Source: Salarchaeum japonicum_A (GTDB lineage: Archaea; Halobacteriota; Halobacteria; Halobacteriales; Halobacteriaceae). Taken from it: a stretch of DNA of 64,000 bases. The notes under the pieces are model-generated. The model worked only from the letters and a program-made list of their open reading frames with translations. It did no database searches and was not told the origin of the DNA. The translations under genes were made by a program, and so were the position numbers. The stretch covers positions 1,302,001-1,366,000 of the forward strand of contig NZ_JBNAMV010000004.1 in NCBI RefSeq assembly GCF_049705945.1, written 5' to 3'. Position 1 is the first letter of the stretch, and each line of letters starts with the position of its first letter. This document shows positions 14,717 to 23,042 of this stretch, piece after piece.

Positions 14717-15832
14717 CTACGACTCGCCGTTTTCTTCGGGGAGCGAGATGAGGTTCTCCCGACCGATGCGGAGTTTCTCCACGCGGCCCTCGTCGGCCAT
14801 CGACGAGAGGAGTTGGGAGACCTTCGCGTTCGACCACCGCGTCTCCTCCACGATTTTCGCCTGCTTCATCCGCCCGCCGTGCTCTTCGAGGAGTCGCTCC
14901 ACGCGCTCCTCGTCGCTCAACAACTCCTCGGACTCCTCGTCCCCGACGGCAGCGTCGCCCGACTCGTCCGACGGCGGCGCAGTCGCCGCGTCGGCGTCGG
15001 CTTCAGACTCGGCGGTCGCGTCGTGCTCCGCGGTCGGTTGCGCTTCCCGGTCGCGCTCTACAGTCTCCCCGACACTGTCGCCTTCGTCGTGTCCGACCGA
15101 GGGAACGGTCTCTCGGAGGCTGTCGCCGTCCTTCCAGACGTAGACGCCCGCGGCCCCGACGACGAGCGCGACCACCGCCGCGCCCGCGACGAGCATCCAC
15201 GGGACGCCAGCGCCCGACGCGCCCTCGATGAACGTCATCGCGGGTCCGTCGTCGAACGACTGCGGGCCCTCCCACTGGAGCGCGCCGTTCACCAACCCCG
15301 TCTGGGGGGTCGCCGTGTCAGGCGAGTAGCCCTCCGGTGGGTAGACGAGTAGTTCTTCACCCGCCTCCAGACTCCCGAACCAGCCGCCCTCGAAAGCGTC
15401 GGCGACGCGGATGCTGTCGTTCTCCACCACGGCGAAGTTCGTCCACGTGAACGTGAGCGTGAGCACGCCCGTCGCGTTCCCGTTCGTCGCGTCCAGCCGT
15501 CCGCCGCGCTCTACCTGCTGGACCGCCATCTCGCGGCCGACGCGCTCCGACTGCTGGGCCGCGACGGTCTCGAACACGTCCGCTTTCGGTCCGACATCCG
15601 CACCGCTCCGGTAGTCGGCGAGCAGCGATTCGAACGCCGCCGTCTCGTTCGCGCCGTCGAGCGCGTACCGCACGGAGACGTTCCAGCGCGCGTCCCCGTC
15701 GGCCTGAAGCTGAATGGTGACAGTGGTTCCCGCGGGGTCCGGCGTCGAGGGCTGTGCGCCGGCGACACCGCTGACTGCCGCAGGCGCGACGAGGAGGGAG
15801 ACGAGGGCGAGTATCAGGGCGGCCTGCCGCAT
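14717..15832 (-). CDS. Membrane-anchored winged helix protein (DUF7345/DUF7343-like)
   Basis: 371 residues from ATG 15832. Residues 1-26 are a signal peptide (ILALVSLLVAPAAVSGVAGA). An extracytoplasmic beta-rich domain follows to about 205, then one membrane helix (MLVAGAAVVALVVGAAGVYVW), an acidic linker, and a C-terminal winged helix-turn-helix (EERVERLLEEHGGRMKQ, KIVEETRWSNAKVSQLLSSM) with DEGRVEKLRIGRENLI as the wing. The layout links an outside sensor to an inside DNA-binding domain, as in a one-component membrane regulator. From memory this is a common haloarchaeal architecture with no proven ligand. It is divergent from the secreted protein at 15929. Confidence 0.8.
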   Translation of the reverse strand: MRQAALILALVSLLVAPAAVSGVAGAQPSTPDPAGTTVTIQLQADGDARWNVSVRYALDGANETAAFESLLADYRSGADVGPKADVFETVAAQQSERVGREMAVQQVERGGRLDATNGNATGVLTLTFTWTNFAVVENDSIRVADAFEGGWFGSLEAGEELLVYPPEGYSPDTATPQTGLVNGALQWEGPQSFDDGPAMTFIEGASGAGVPWMLVAGAAVVALVVGAAGVYVWKDGDSLRETVPSVGHDEGDSVGETVERDREAQPTAEHDATAESEADADAATAPPSDESGDAAVGDEESEELLSDEERVERLLEEHGGRMKQAKIVEETRWSNAKVSQLLSSMADEGRVEKLRIGRENLISLPEENGES

Positions 15833-15928
15833 GAACACTCCCGAGTGGTTGTCGTGACGGCAAAACGCTTTCCATCATTCGGACACGTCCCGAGTAGGTT
15901 TTTGTACGCCGCGCCCTACGACTCGGGT

Positions 15929-17155
15929 ATGTCCCGCGTTTCGGTCCCGCTCGCGCTCGCCGCGCTCCTCCTCCTCACGACGCCGCTCGCCGTCGCCGCC
16001 GCGGACGACCCCTCGTCCACGCAGTCGTCCGTGTCGGACGTGCAGGGCGCCGCGACGGTCGTCGGCCTCTCCGAGAACACGAGCCGCGTCCTCGCCCTCC
16101 CCGGCGCACAGCACTCGAACTTCACCACGCCCGACGCGTCCGTGATGGCGTCCATTCGGATGGACGCCGCCGCCGCCACGTGGACGCTCTCCCGCAACGC
16201 TCTCGCGCGCACATTCGACGCCGCCGAGACGGGGGCCGAACGCCAACGCGTTCTCGAAAACGCCACCGAGAACGCCGCGTCCGCGGTCGATAGACTCCTC
16301 GAACGCGAACGCGCTGCCCGCCAGGCCTACCTCGACGGCGACACGACCGCCGAACAGTACGCCACCACGCTCGGGGAACTTCAGAGCCGGGCCGACCAAC
16401 TCCTCTCCTACATCGGTCCGCGAAACGACCCGACCCCGAACTCACTGCTCTCGTTCGCGGCACGCGGCTCCGACCTCCGCGCGACCCTGTTCGCCCTCCA
16501 GGCCGAACTGACACCGCTCGTCACCGAACCCAGCGCCCGTGCCGCGAGTGCTGTTCGCGGCGGGGCAGACAGTCGTTTCGCGGTGCTCGTCGCACCGAGC
16601 GGATTCGCGCTCTCCACGATAACCGACGGAATCTACCAGCGTACCGTCTACCGAACTGATATGCTCGACGAGAACGGTGCGAGAGAAATCAGCTCCTCCG
16701 CGCTCGACGGCATTCTCGACACTCTCTACCCGTGGGCACGCGAGGGGAACGGGTTCGTTAGCTCCGGACGGTATCAGTTCGGCGGCTACGCCTATCGCGC
16801 TCGAATCACCCACCTGGACGGCACCATCCTCTCCTATCTCGACGCGAGCAGCGGCCAGCCCTACCACGAGACCCGCGAGACCGCTCTCTCCGTCGTCGCG
16901 ACGGACCCCGGTTGGACGAACACCAGCGGGAACTACACGCTCGCGGTGAACCGCTCCTACCCCGGCGGCCCGCTCCGCGTGAGCGTGACGCACAACGGGA
17001 GCGCGGTGAGCGCGCCGATATCGATAGCTGGCGAGCAAGTCGGGACCACCGGCGTCGACGACGGCGTGCTGTGGACGCTCGCACCGCGCGGCGAGTTCGC
17101 GGTGACGACGACAGTCGACGGCGAGGAACTGCGCGTGAACGCGACCACGACTTGA
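15929..17155 (+). CDS. Secreted haloarchaeal protein (DUF7096/7094-like)
   Basis: 408 residues from ATG 15929; upstream codons in the frame look non-coding. The N-terminus is a signal peptide (VPLALAALLLLTTPLAVAAA). Residues about 70-200 are a long helical region (WTLSRNALARTF, ENAASAVDRLLERERAARQ, TTLGELQSRADQLLSYIG). The remainder is beta-rich with repeated N-x-S/T sites, fitting a glycosylated surface protein. No C-terminal anchor is seen. From memory it resembles haloarchaeal DUF7096/DUF7094 proteins of unknown function. The next gene, pilin-like, starts 27 nt downstream. Confidence 0.7.
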   Translation: MSRVSVPLALAALLLLTTPLAVAAADDPSSTQSSVSDVQGAATVVGLSENTSRVLALPGAQHSNFTTPDASVMASIRMDAAAATWTLSRNALARTFDAAETGAERQRVLENATENAASAVDRLLERERAARQAYLDGDTTAEQYATTLGELQSRADQLLSYIGPRNDPTPNSLLSFAARGSDLRATLFALQAELTPLVTEPSARAASAVRGGADSRFAVLVAPSGFALSTITDGIYQRTVYRTDMLDENGAREISSSALDGILDTLYPWAREGNGFVSSGRYQFGGYAYRARITHLDGTILSYLDASSGQPYHETRETALSVVATDPGWTNTSGNYTLAVNRSYPGGPLRVSVTHNGSAVSAPISIAGEQVGTTGVDDGVLWTLAPRGEFAVTTTVDGEELRVNATTT

Positions 17156-17182
17156 AGTAGGAAGCCGCCGCCAGCAGGTGGC

Positions 17183-17896
17183 GTGTCACGTCGTGCGCTC
17201 GCGCCCGTCGTCGGCGTCGCGCTGTTCGCCCTGCTCACCGTCCTCCTCGCCGCGGCCGTCGCGGGGCTCGCGGTGTCGGTGACGCCCGCGGAGCCGGCAG
17301 TTGTCTCCCTCGACGCGGACGCGGACGGCACGCTCACGTTCCTTCTCGTCTCCGGGTCGCTCGACGCCAGCGATCTCGACCTCTCGGTGACGGTGAACGG
17401 CCGCGCGCTCGCCCACCAGCCGCCGGTACCGTTCTTCGCCGCGACCGGGTTCCGCAGCGGCCCCACCGGCCCGTTCAACAGCGCCGCCGACGCCCGGTGG
17501 TCGGCCGGCGAGCGCGCGTCTATTCAGGTGGCGGGGACGAACACGCCCGTACCGGCGGCCGGGGACGACGTGGAAGTGACGCTCAAAACGAATCGCGGAG
17601 TCGTCGCGGTCGCGTCAGCCGTCGTCGGGGACGCGGCCGAACGACACGATGGCGCGCGGACGGTTCGGTTCGGCCTGCAGGACGCGGTGCTCGACGTCGA
17701 CGAACCCGGCGTCCCGGAACATCCGGTCGGCCTCGTCCTCGTCGTAGAACAGCATGATGGCGTCCGCGACCTTCTGCAGCACGGTGGAGTCCGGGTAGTC
17801 GGGGCCGACGACGAGCACCTTCCCGCCGGGGCGGACGACGCGCCGGAACTCGCGGAGCGCGAGGTGGGGGTTCGGCCAGTACTCGATGGAGCCTGA
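17183..17896 (+). CDS. Type IV pilin-like protein with overlapping tail
   Basis: The frame starts at GTG 17183 and encodes 237 residues. The N-terminus RALAPVVGVALFALLTVLLA is the haloarchaeal pilin/archaellin-type signal and helix. A conserved middle part (HQPPVPFFAATGFRSGPTGPFN) matches haloarchaeal pilin-like proteins, which normally end near residue 150 (VEVTLKTNRGVVAVASAVV). Here no stop occurs there and the frame runs 282 nt antisense through the end of the methyltransferase gene. The last 90 or so residues are probably not part of the family fold. A lost stop or a sequence error near 17615-17630 are both possible. Confidence 0.6.
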   Translation: MSRRALAPVVGVALFALLTVLLAAAVAGLAVSVTPAEPAVVSLDADADGTLTFLLVSGSLDASDLDLSVTVNGRALAHQPPVPFFAATGFRSGPTGPFNSAADARWSAGERASIQVAGTNTPVPAAGDDVEVTLKTNRGVVAVASAVVGDAAERHDGARTVRFGLQDAVLDVDEPGVPEHPVGLVLVVEQHDGVRDLLQHGGVRVVGADDEHLPAGADDAPELAEREVGVRPVLDGA

Positions 17897-18238
17897 CGAC
17901 CAGATGGCGTCGAATGAGTTCGTCGCGAACGGGAGGCGTTCGGCGTCTCCGCGCGTGAAATCCACGTTCTCCGTGCCGAGTTTCGCGGTGGCCTTCTCCA
18001 ACTGGTGTTCGGACTGGTCGAGTCCCGTCACGTCGTCCGTGTACCGGAGGAGTCCCTCGGTTCCGAACCCGGTGCCACAGCCCACGTCGAGCACGGACGC
18101 ACTCGAATCGAGGTCGAACCACTTCAGGGTCTCGTCCCGCATCGCCTCCGTCCAGATGAACGCGTTCACCTCGTCGTACACCTTCGAGAGGTACTTGTAG
18201 AAGACGCGCGCTCTGGCCTTGTCTTCGAGGACTCCCAT
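17615..18238 (-). CDS. SAM-dependent methyltransferase (UbiE-like)
   Basis: 207 residues. The Rossmann motif VLDVGCGTGFGTEGLL is at about 49-64, with GLDQSEHQLEKA (post II), GDAERLPFATNSFDAIWSSG and FRRVVRPGGKVLVVGP following. An N-terminal helix with KVYDEVNAFIWTE is typical of quinone or prenyl-quinol C-methyltransferases, so a menaquinone methylation step is likely but not certain. It is divergent from the ATP synthase operon and convergent, with overlap, on the pilin-like gene. Confidence 0.8.
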   Translation of the reverse strand: MGVLEDKARARVFYKYLSKVYDEVNAFIWTEAMRDETLKWFDLDSSASVLDVGCGTGFGTEGLLRYTDDVTGLDQSEHQLEKATAKLGTENVDFTRGDAERLPFATNSFDAIWSSGSIEYWPNPHLALREFRRVVRPGGKVLVVGPDYPDSTVLQKVADAIMLFYDEDEADRMFRDAGFVDVEHRVLQAEPNRPRAIVSFGRVPDDG

Positions 18239-18292
18239 TGGATTCGCGTTCGGTCGGACGCGCCATAGTTCGCTCGGTTCTTTCGCAACTAC

Positions 18293-18300
18293 CTTATACG
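18293..18300 (+). promoter_or_regulatory. TATA element for the ATP synthase operon
   Basis: CTTATACG lies about 30 nt before the atpH ATG at 18330, in the 91-nt region divergent from the methyltransferase gene. A weaker AATATTT is at 18310. Confidence 0.5.
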
Positions 18301-18329
18301 CGCTCGCTCAATATTTCGCCCGTTAGCCC

Positions 18330-18662
18330 ATGGCGAGGCCAGAGGTTCTCACACGACTAAAGGAGGCGGAGTCCGACGCCGACGACATCATCGCGGAGGC
18401 GAAGGAGGAGCGTGAACAACGCATCTCCGAGGCCCGCGAGACCGCGGAGGACATCCGCCAGGAGGCCGAGGAGGAGGCGGCCGCGCTCAAGGAAGAGCGC
18501 CTCTCCGAAGCCCGGGAGGAGATAGCACACGAGAAAGAACGCATCCTCGAAGAGGGCGAGGCGGAGCGCGAGGCGCTGCTCGCGACGGCCGCCGAGAACG
18601 AGGATGACGCGGTGGAGTTCGCCCTCGAACGGTTCACGGAGGCGGTGCATGCTCAGACCTGA
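18330..18662 (+). CDS. atpH: A-type ATP synthase subunit H
   Basis: 110 residues, nearly all a charged alpha-helix rich in Glu and Arg (LKEAESDADDIIAEAKEE onward), the coiled-coil form of subunit H. With subunit E it makes the peripheral stalk linking subunit I to the catalytic head. It is the first gene of the nine-gene operon HIKECFABD, and its end overlaps the start of atpI. Confidence 0.92.
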   Translation: MARPEVLTRLKEAESDADDIIAEAKEEREQRISEARETAEDIRQEAEEEAAALKEERLSEAREEIAHEKERILEEGEAEREALLATAAENEDDAVEFALERFTEAVHAQT

Positions 18663-20781
18663 GCGAATGAGCAAGGTGTCCGTCGTGGGCACCAACCGAG
18701 TCGTGCAGGACGTCATCGAGGCGGCGCACGACCAGAACGTTCTCCACTTCAGCGACTCCAGCGGCGACGTCGGCGTCGACGGGTTCGACGCGGGCAGTCC
18801 GCTGGACGGGGCGGACGACGCCTCGGATAAACTGGTGACGGTTCGGTCGCTCCTCTCCATTCTCGGCATCGAGGAGGAGGACGCCGGCCCGACCCGCATC
18901 GTCACCGACGACGCGCTCGAAAACGAGTTCGCGGACATCCGGGACGAAGTCAACGAACTCGACGAGCGTTACAACGAGGTCGAGGACCAACTGAGCGAAC
19001 TCGAAGACCGCATCGACGCGGCCGAACCGTTCGTCACGCTCGGCATCGACCTCGACCTCCTCCAGGGGTACGACACCGTGGAGGTCGCCGTCGGCGAGGG
19101 TGATACCGCCGAAATAGAGCACGCGCTCGCGGACGACGGCGACGTGCGGTCGTTCGAGACGTTCAGCGAGGACGGCGTCGTCGCCGTCTTCGCGTACCCG
19201 AGCGGCGACGCGACCGACGTTCTGGAGGACGCGCTCGTCGGCGTGGAGTTCGTCCAGCACGAAATTCCGTCGGGTAACGGTAGCCCCGAGGACTACCTCG
19301 ACTCGCTGGAACACAAGCGTCAGAAGCTCGAATCCGAACTCGCGACCGTCGAGAACGAACTCGACGGGCTCCGTCTCGAACACGCGGGCTTTCTCCTCGC
19401 TGCGGAGGAGAAGCTCAACATCGAGGTGCAGAAGGCCGAAGCCCCGCTCAACTTCGCGACCACGGAACACGCGTTCGTCGCGGAGGGCTGGGTTCCGACC
19501 ACGGAGTACGCCGAGTTCGCGTCCGCGGTGCAGGACGCAGGCGGTGACGGTGTCGACGTCGAGGAACTCGAACGCGCGGAGTACGAACCGCCCGAGCACG
19601 AAATCGGTCACGGCGAGCAGGAAGCCGCGACCGACGGCGGCACCGCGGAACAGCCGCCGGTCGTGCAGGACAACCCCGGCGCGGTGAAGCCGTTCGAGAT
19701 GCTCGTCCGCGTCATCAACCGCCCGAACTACTACGACCTCGACCCGACCATCATCCTGTTCCTCACGTTCCCGGCGTTCTACGGGTTCATGATCGGGGAC
19801 GTCGGGTACGGAGTCCTCTACACCGCGGCCGGCTGGTGGATGTACACCAGCCTCGACTCGGACGCGCTCGCCGCGCTCGGCGGCGTCGCAGTCCTCTCGG
19901 GAATCGCGACTATCGTGTTCGGGTTCCTGTACGGCGAGATATTCGGCTTCCACCTCATCAGCGAGTACCTCTGGAACGGCAGCCCGCCGATCCACAAGGG
20001 CCTGATGCCGGGGAACGCGGAGTGGGCGCGCCTCTGGCTCGTCGTCTCCGTGCTCGTGGCGCTCGGCCACCTCACGCTCGGGTACGGCATTGACACATAC
20101 AAGCGCATGCGCCACGGCGTCTGGGATGCGCTCACCGAGGGCGCGTCGTGGGCGATTCTGATGGTCGGCCTCTGGACGTGGATCTTCAGCCACGCGCTCT
20201 CCGGCGCGAAGCCCGAACTCCTGTTCACCGCGCTCTCCGGTCAGCCGCTCGGATTCACCGGGTTCAGCGCGACGGTCGGCTGGGCGGCGCTCGTCATCGG
20301 TCTTGTCGGGTACGCGCTCCTCATCTACGCCGAGGGCGCGGTCGGCGGTATCGAGGGCGCGCTGAACTCGCTCACGCACGTCCTCTCGTACACGCGGCTC
20401 GCCGCCGTGATGCTCGCGAAGGCGGGGATGGCGTTCGTCGTCAACCTCCTCTTCTTCGGCGCGTACGAGACCCACCCGAACGACCCGGACAGCGGGGAGT
20501 TCCACTTCATGCTCGAACACGACTGGAGTTACGTACAGACACACCACCCCGAGGCCGAACTGATGTTCGGCGGCCTCGTGCACGGCCCGATTACGGCCGT
20601 GCTCGGCGGCATCCTCATCTTCGTCCTCGGCCACCTCTTAGTGCTTGCCCTCGGCGTCACGAGCGCCGGCCTACAGGCCGTTCGCCTGGAATACGTCGAG
20701 TTCTTTGGGAAGTTTTATGAAGGCGGTGGGACGAAATACGAACCGTTCGGCTACGACCGATCCTACACGACCCAAGACTAA
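18649..20781 (+). CDS. atpI: A-type ATP synthase subunit I
   Basis: 710 residues from ATG 18649 (MLRPERMSKVSVVG), which overlaps atpH by 14 nt. The N-terminal 390 residues are a soluble stalk with coiled coils (LDERYNEVEDQLSELEDRI). From about 400 there are seven to eight membrane helices. The ion half-channel arginine region TRLAAVMLAKAGMAFVVN and the GDVGYG motif are present. It is the stator subunit carrying ions to and from the c ring. Its stop lies 6 nt before atpK. Confidence 0.95.
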   Translation: MLRPERMSKVSVVGTNRVVQDVIEAAHDQNVLHFSDSSGDVGVDGFDAGSPLDGADDASDKLVTVRSLLSILGIEEEDAGPTRIVTDDALENEFADIRDEVNELDERYNEVEDQLSELEDRIDAAEPFVTLGIDLDLLQGYDTVEVAVGEGDTAEIEHALADDGDVRSFETFSEDGVVAVFAYPSGDATDVLEDALVGVEFVQHEIPSGNGSPEDYLDSLEHKRQKLESELATVENELDGLRLEHAGFLLAAEEKLNIEVQKAEAPLNFATTEHAFVAEGWVPTTEYAEFASAVQDAGGDGVDVEELERAEYEPPEHEIGHGEQEAATDGGTAEQPPVVQDNPGAVKPFEMLVRVINRPNYYDLDPTIILFLTFPAFYGFMIGDVGYGVLYTAAGWWMYTSLDSDALAALGGVAVLSGIATIVFGFLYGEIFGFHLISEYLWNGSPPIHKGLMPGNAEWARLWLVVSVLVALGHLTLGYGIDTYKRMRHGVWDALTEGASWAILMVGLWTWIFSHALSGAKPELLFTALSGQPLGFTGFSATVGWAALVIGLVGYALLIYAEGAVGGIEGALNSLTHVLSYTRLAAVMLAKAGMAFVVNLLFFGAYETHPNDPDSGEFHFMLEHDWSYVQTHHPEAELMFGGLVHGPITAVLGGILIFVLGHLLVLALGVTSAGLQAVRLEYVEFFGKFYEGGGTKYEPFGYDRSYTTQD

Positions 20782-20787
20782 TTAGTC

Positions 20788-21066
20788 ATGTTTGAATTCG
20801 TTATCGCGTTCGTCAACGCTCTCGCACCGATTCTGAACAACGCCGCTCTCGCCCCCGCTGAACTCACTGGTAACATCGCCACCGCTGGCGCCGCGCTCGG
20901 CGTCGGTGTCGCCGCGCTCGGTGCTGGTGTCGCGGAAGGCGGAATCGGCGCCGCGGCCGTCGGCGCTCTCGCCGAGGACGAGGACTTCTTCGGGAACGCG
21001 ATCCTGTTCACGGTCCTCCCCGAGACTCTCGTCATCCTCGCGATCGTCGTCATCTTCATCATCTAA
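20788..21066 (+). CDS. atpK: A-type ATP synthase proteolipid (c ring) subunit K
   Basis: 92 residues with two membrane helices: one Gly/Ala-rich hairpin (AGAALGVGVAALGAGVAEGGIGAAAVGALA) and FTVLPETLVILAIVVIF. The Glu in LPETLVIL is the proton- or ion-binding carboxylate. It is one hairpin long, so each c unit carries one binding site. Confidence 0.95.
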   Translation: MFEFVIAFVNALAPILNNAALAPAELTGNIATAGAALGVGVAALGAGVAEGGIGAAAVGALAEDEDFFGNAILFTVLPETLVILAIVVIFII

Positions 21067-21067
21067 G

Positions 21068-21652
21068 ATGAGTCTGGACACGGTAGTCGAAGAGATCCGC
21101 GAGGACGCCCGGGAACGGGCCGACGAAATCCGCCAAGAGGGCGAGGACCGCGCCGACGACATCGTGTCGGCCGCCGAGTCCGAGGCCGACGACATTCTCG
21201 AAGCGGCCGAGGCGGAGGTCGAGCGTGAAATCGAACGCGAGCGCGAACAGGCGGTCTCCAGCGCGAAGCTCGACGCGAAACACGAGCGAATGAGCGCGCG
21301 CCGCGACGCCCTCGAATCCGTCCGCGAGGACGTCGAGGACCGCATCGCGAGCCTCGACGGTGAGGACCGCGAGGAACTCACGCGGGCCCTGCTCAACGAC
21401 GCGATCGAGTCGTTCGACGAGGACGCGCAGCTCGCCGTTCACTACGCGCCGAGCGACGAGACGCTCCTCTCCGACATCCTCGACGACTACACGAACGTCT
21501 CGATTGCCGGCGAATACGACTGCCTCGGCGGCGTCATCGTGGAGAGCGAGACGTCACGAGTGCGCGTGAAGAACACGTTCGACTCGGTGCTCGACGACGT
21601 CTGGGAGGACGACCTCAAACAGATCAGTAACCGGCTCTTCGACGAACAATGA
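21068..21652 (+). CDS. atpE: A-type ATP synthase subunit E
   Basis: 194 residues from ATG 21068, one base after the atpK stop. The N-terminal 95 residues are a charged helix; the C-terminus is a globular alpha/beta domain (LAVHYAPSDETLLSDIL, GGVIVESETSRVRVKNTFDSVL). It pairs with subunit H in the peripheral stalk. The end overlaps atpC by 4 nt (ATGA). Confidence 0.93.
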   Translation: MSLDTVVEEIREDARERADEIRQEGEDRADDIVSAAESEADDILEAAEAEVEREIEREREQAVSSAKLDAKHERMSARRDALESVREDVEDRIASLDGEDREELTRALLNDAIESFDEDAQLAVHYAPSDETLLSDILDDYTNVSIAGEYDCLGGVIVESETSRVRVKNTFDSVLDDVWEDDLKQISNRLFDEQ

Positions 21653-22704
21653 ACGTCATCAGCCGCGACGCATCGAATTACGCGTACGTCAACGCTCGCG
21701 TGAAGTCGCGGCGCGCCGTCCTCTTCGACGAGGACGACTACCGGACGCTGATGCGGATGGGAACGAGCGAGATCGCTCGATTCCTTGAGGAGTCCGAGTA
21801 CGAGGCGGAAGTGAACGAGCTCGGCTCCCGGTTCTCGGGCGTCGACCTCGTCGAGTACGCGCTCAACCGAAACCTCGCGAAGCACTTCGACGACCTGCTC
21901 CAGTGGTCGCAGGGAACGCTCCGCGACCTTCTCGTCCGCTACTTCCGGAAGTTCGACGCGTGGAACGTCAAGACGGCGCTCCGCGGCGTGTATGCGGACA
22001 CGGAGCCGGCGGAAATCGAACAGGACTTCATTCGCGCTGGCGAGCTCGACGACGACACGCTGTCGCTGCTCGCCGACGCGGACGAAATCCGAACGGTCGT
22101 CGACTTGCTGTCCGACACGCTGTTCGGACCGGCGCTCGACGACGTGTACGGCGAGTACGAGGAGACGAACTCGCTCGTCCCGCTGGAGAACGCGGTCGAC
22201 CTCGCGTTCTACGACCGCCTCCTGAAGCAGGTGCGGAGTACGTCCGCGGGCACCCGCGAGTTCGTGAAGTTCCTGCAGGCCGACATCGACTTCCGGAACG
22301 TCCGGAACGCGGTTCGGCTCGCGCGAAGCGGCGCCGACCTCGACCCCGCCGAGTACTACATCGAGGGCGGGCGACTGTTCGAACCCACTGAGCTCGACGC
22401 GCTCGCGGACAACTGGGACGAACTCGTCGCACGGCTGCGCGACAGCCACTACGGGAACGAACTCGCGGACGAACTGGACGAACTCGACGAGGCGGGCAGC
22501 CTCATCGCGTTCGAGCACGCGCTCGACGCCGCGCTTCTCTCCTACTCGGAACACCTCTCGCACGTGTTTCCGCTGTCCGTGTGTCCCGTGCTCGGGTACG
22601 TGCTGGCGAAGGAGCGTGAAGTGGACAACGTCCGTGCCATCGCGCGCGGCCGTGAGGTCGGTCTCACGGAAGAAGAGATCGAGGAGGAACTCGTCATCCT
22701 ATGA
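21649..22704 (+). CDS. atpC: A-type ATP synthase subunit C
   Basis: 351 residues, all helical, matching the V/A-type d/C subunit (YAYVNARVKSRRAVLF at the start, VCPVLGYVLAKEREVDNVRAIARG at the end). It caps the c ring and couples it to the central shaft. It has 4-nt overlaps with atpE and atpF. Confidence 0.94.
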   Translation: MNVISRDASNYAYVNARVKSRRAVLFDEDDYRTLMRMGTSEIARFLEESEYEAEVNELGSRFSGVDLVEYALNRNLAKHFDDLLQWSQGTLRDLLVRYFRKFDAWNVKTALRGVYADTEPAEIEQDFIRAGELDDDTLSLLADADEIRTVVDLLSDTLFGPALDDVYGEYEETNSLVPLENAVDLAFYDRLLKQVRSTSAGTREFVKFLQADIDFRNVRNAVRLARSGADLDPAEYYIEGGRLFEPTELDALADNWDELVARLRDSHYGNELADELDELDEAGSLIAFEHALDAALLSYSEHLSHVFPLSVCPVLGYVLAKEREVDNVRAIARGREVGLTEEEIEEELVIL

Positions 22705-23042
22705 GTCAGAAAATAGCCGTCGTCGGGAGCGCCGAATTCACCACGGGTTTCCGGCTGGCTGGCGTACAGACGTTCGAGAACGTCCCCGACGACGAGAAAT
22801 CCGACGAGCTCGACGAGGCCGTCGAATCCGTGCTCGCGAACGACGAGATCGGTATCGTCGTGATGCACGCGGACGACCTCGACTACCTCTCCCGGAAGAC
22901 CCGCCAAGACGTCGAGACGAGCGTCGAACCGACGGTCGTCACTATCGGTAGCGGCGAAGCGGGTGGGAGCGGCCTCCGCGAACAAATCAAGCGCGCCATC
23001 GGCATCGACCTGATGGCGGAAGAAGACGGTGAGAACGAATGA
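22701..23042 (+). CDS. atpF: A-type ATP synthase subunit F
   Basis: 113 residues with the Rossmann-like fold of subunit F (KIAVVGSAEFTTGFRLAGV, IGIVVMHADDLDYL, PTVVTIGSGE). It is part of the central shaft. The 4-nt overlaps on both sides imply coupled translation. Confidence 0.94.
   Translation: MSQKIAVVGSAEFTTGFRLAGVQTFENVPDDEKSDELDEAVESVLANDEIGIVVMHADDLDYLSRKTRQDVETSVEPTVVTIGSGEAGGSGLREQIKRAIGIDLMAEEDGENE

Noticed and set aside
18634..20634. 666-codon minus-strand frame opposite atpI
   Set aside because: Antisense shadow of a highly conserved ATP synthase subunit.
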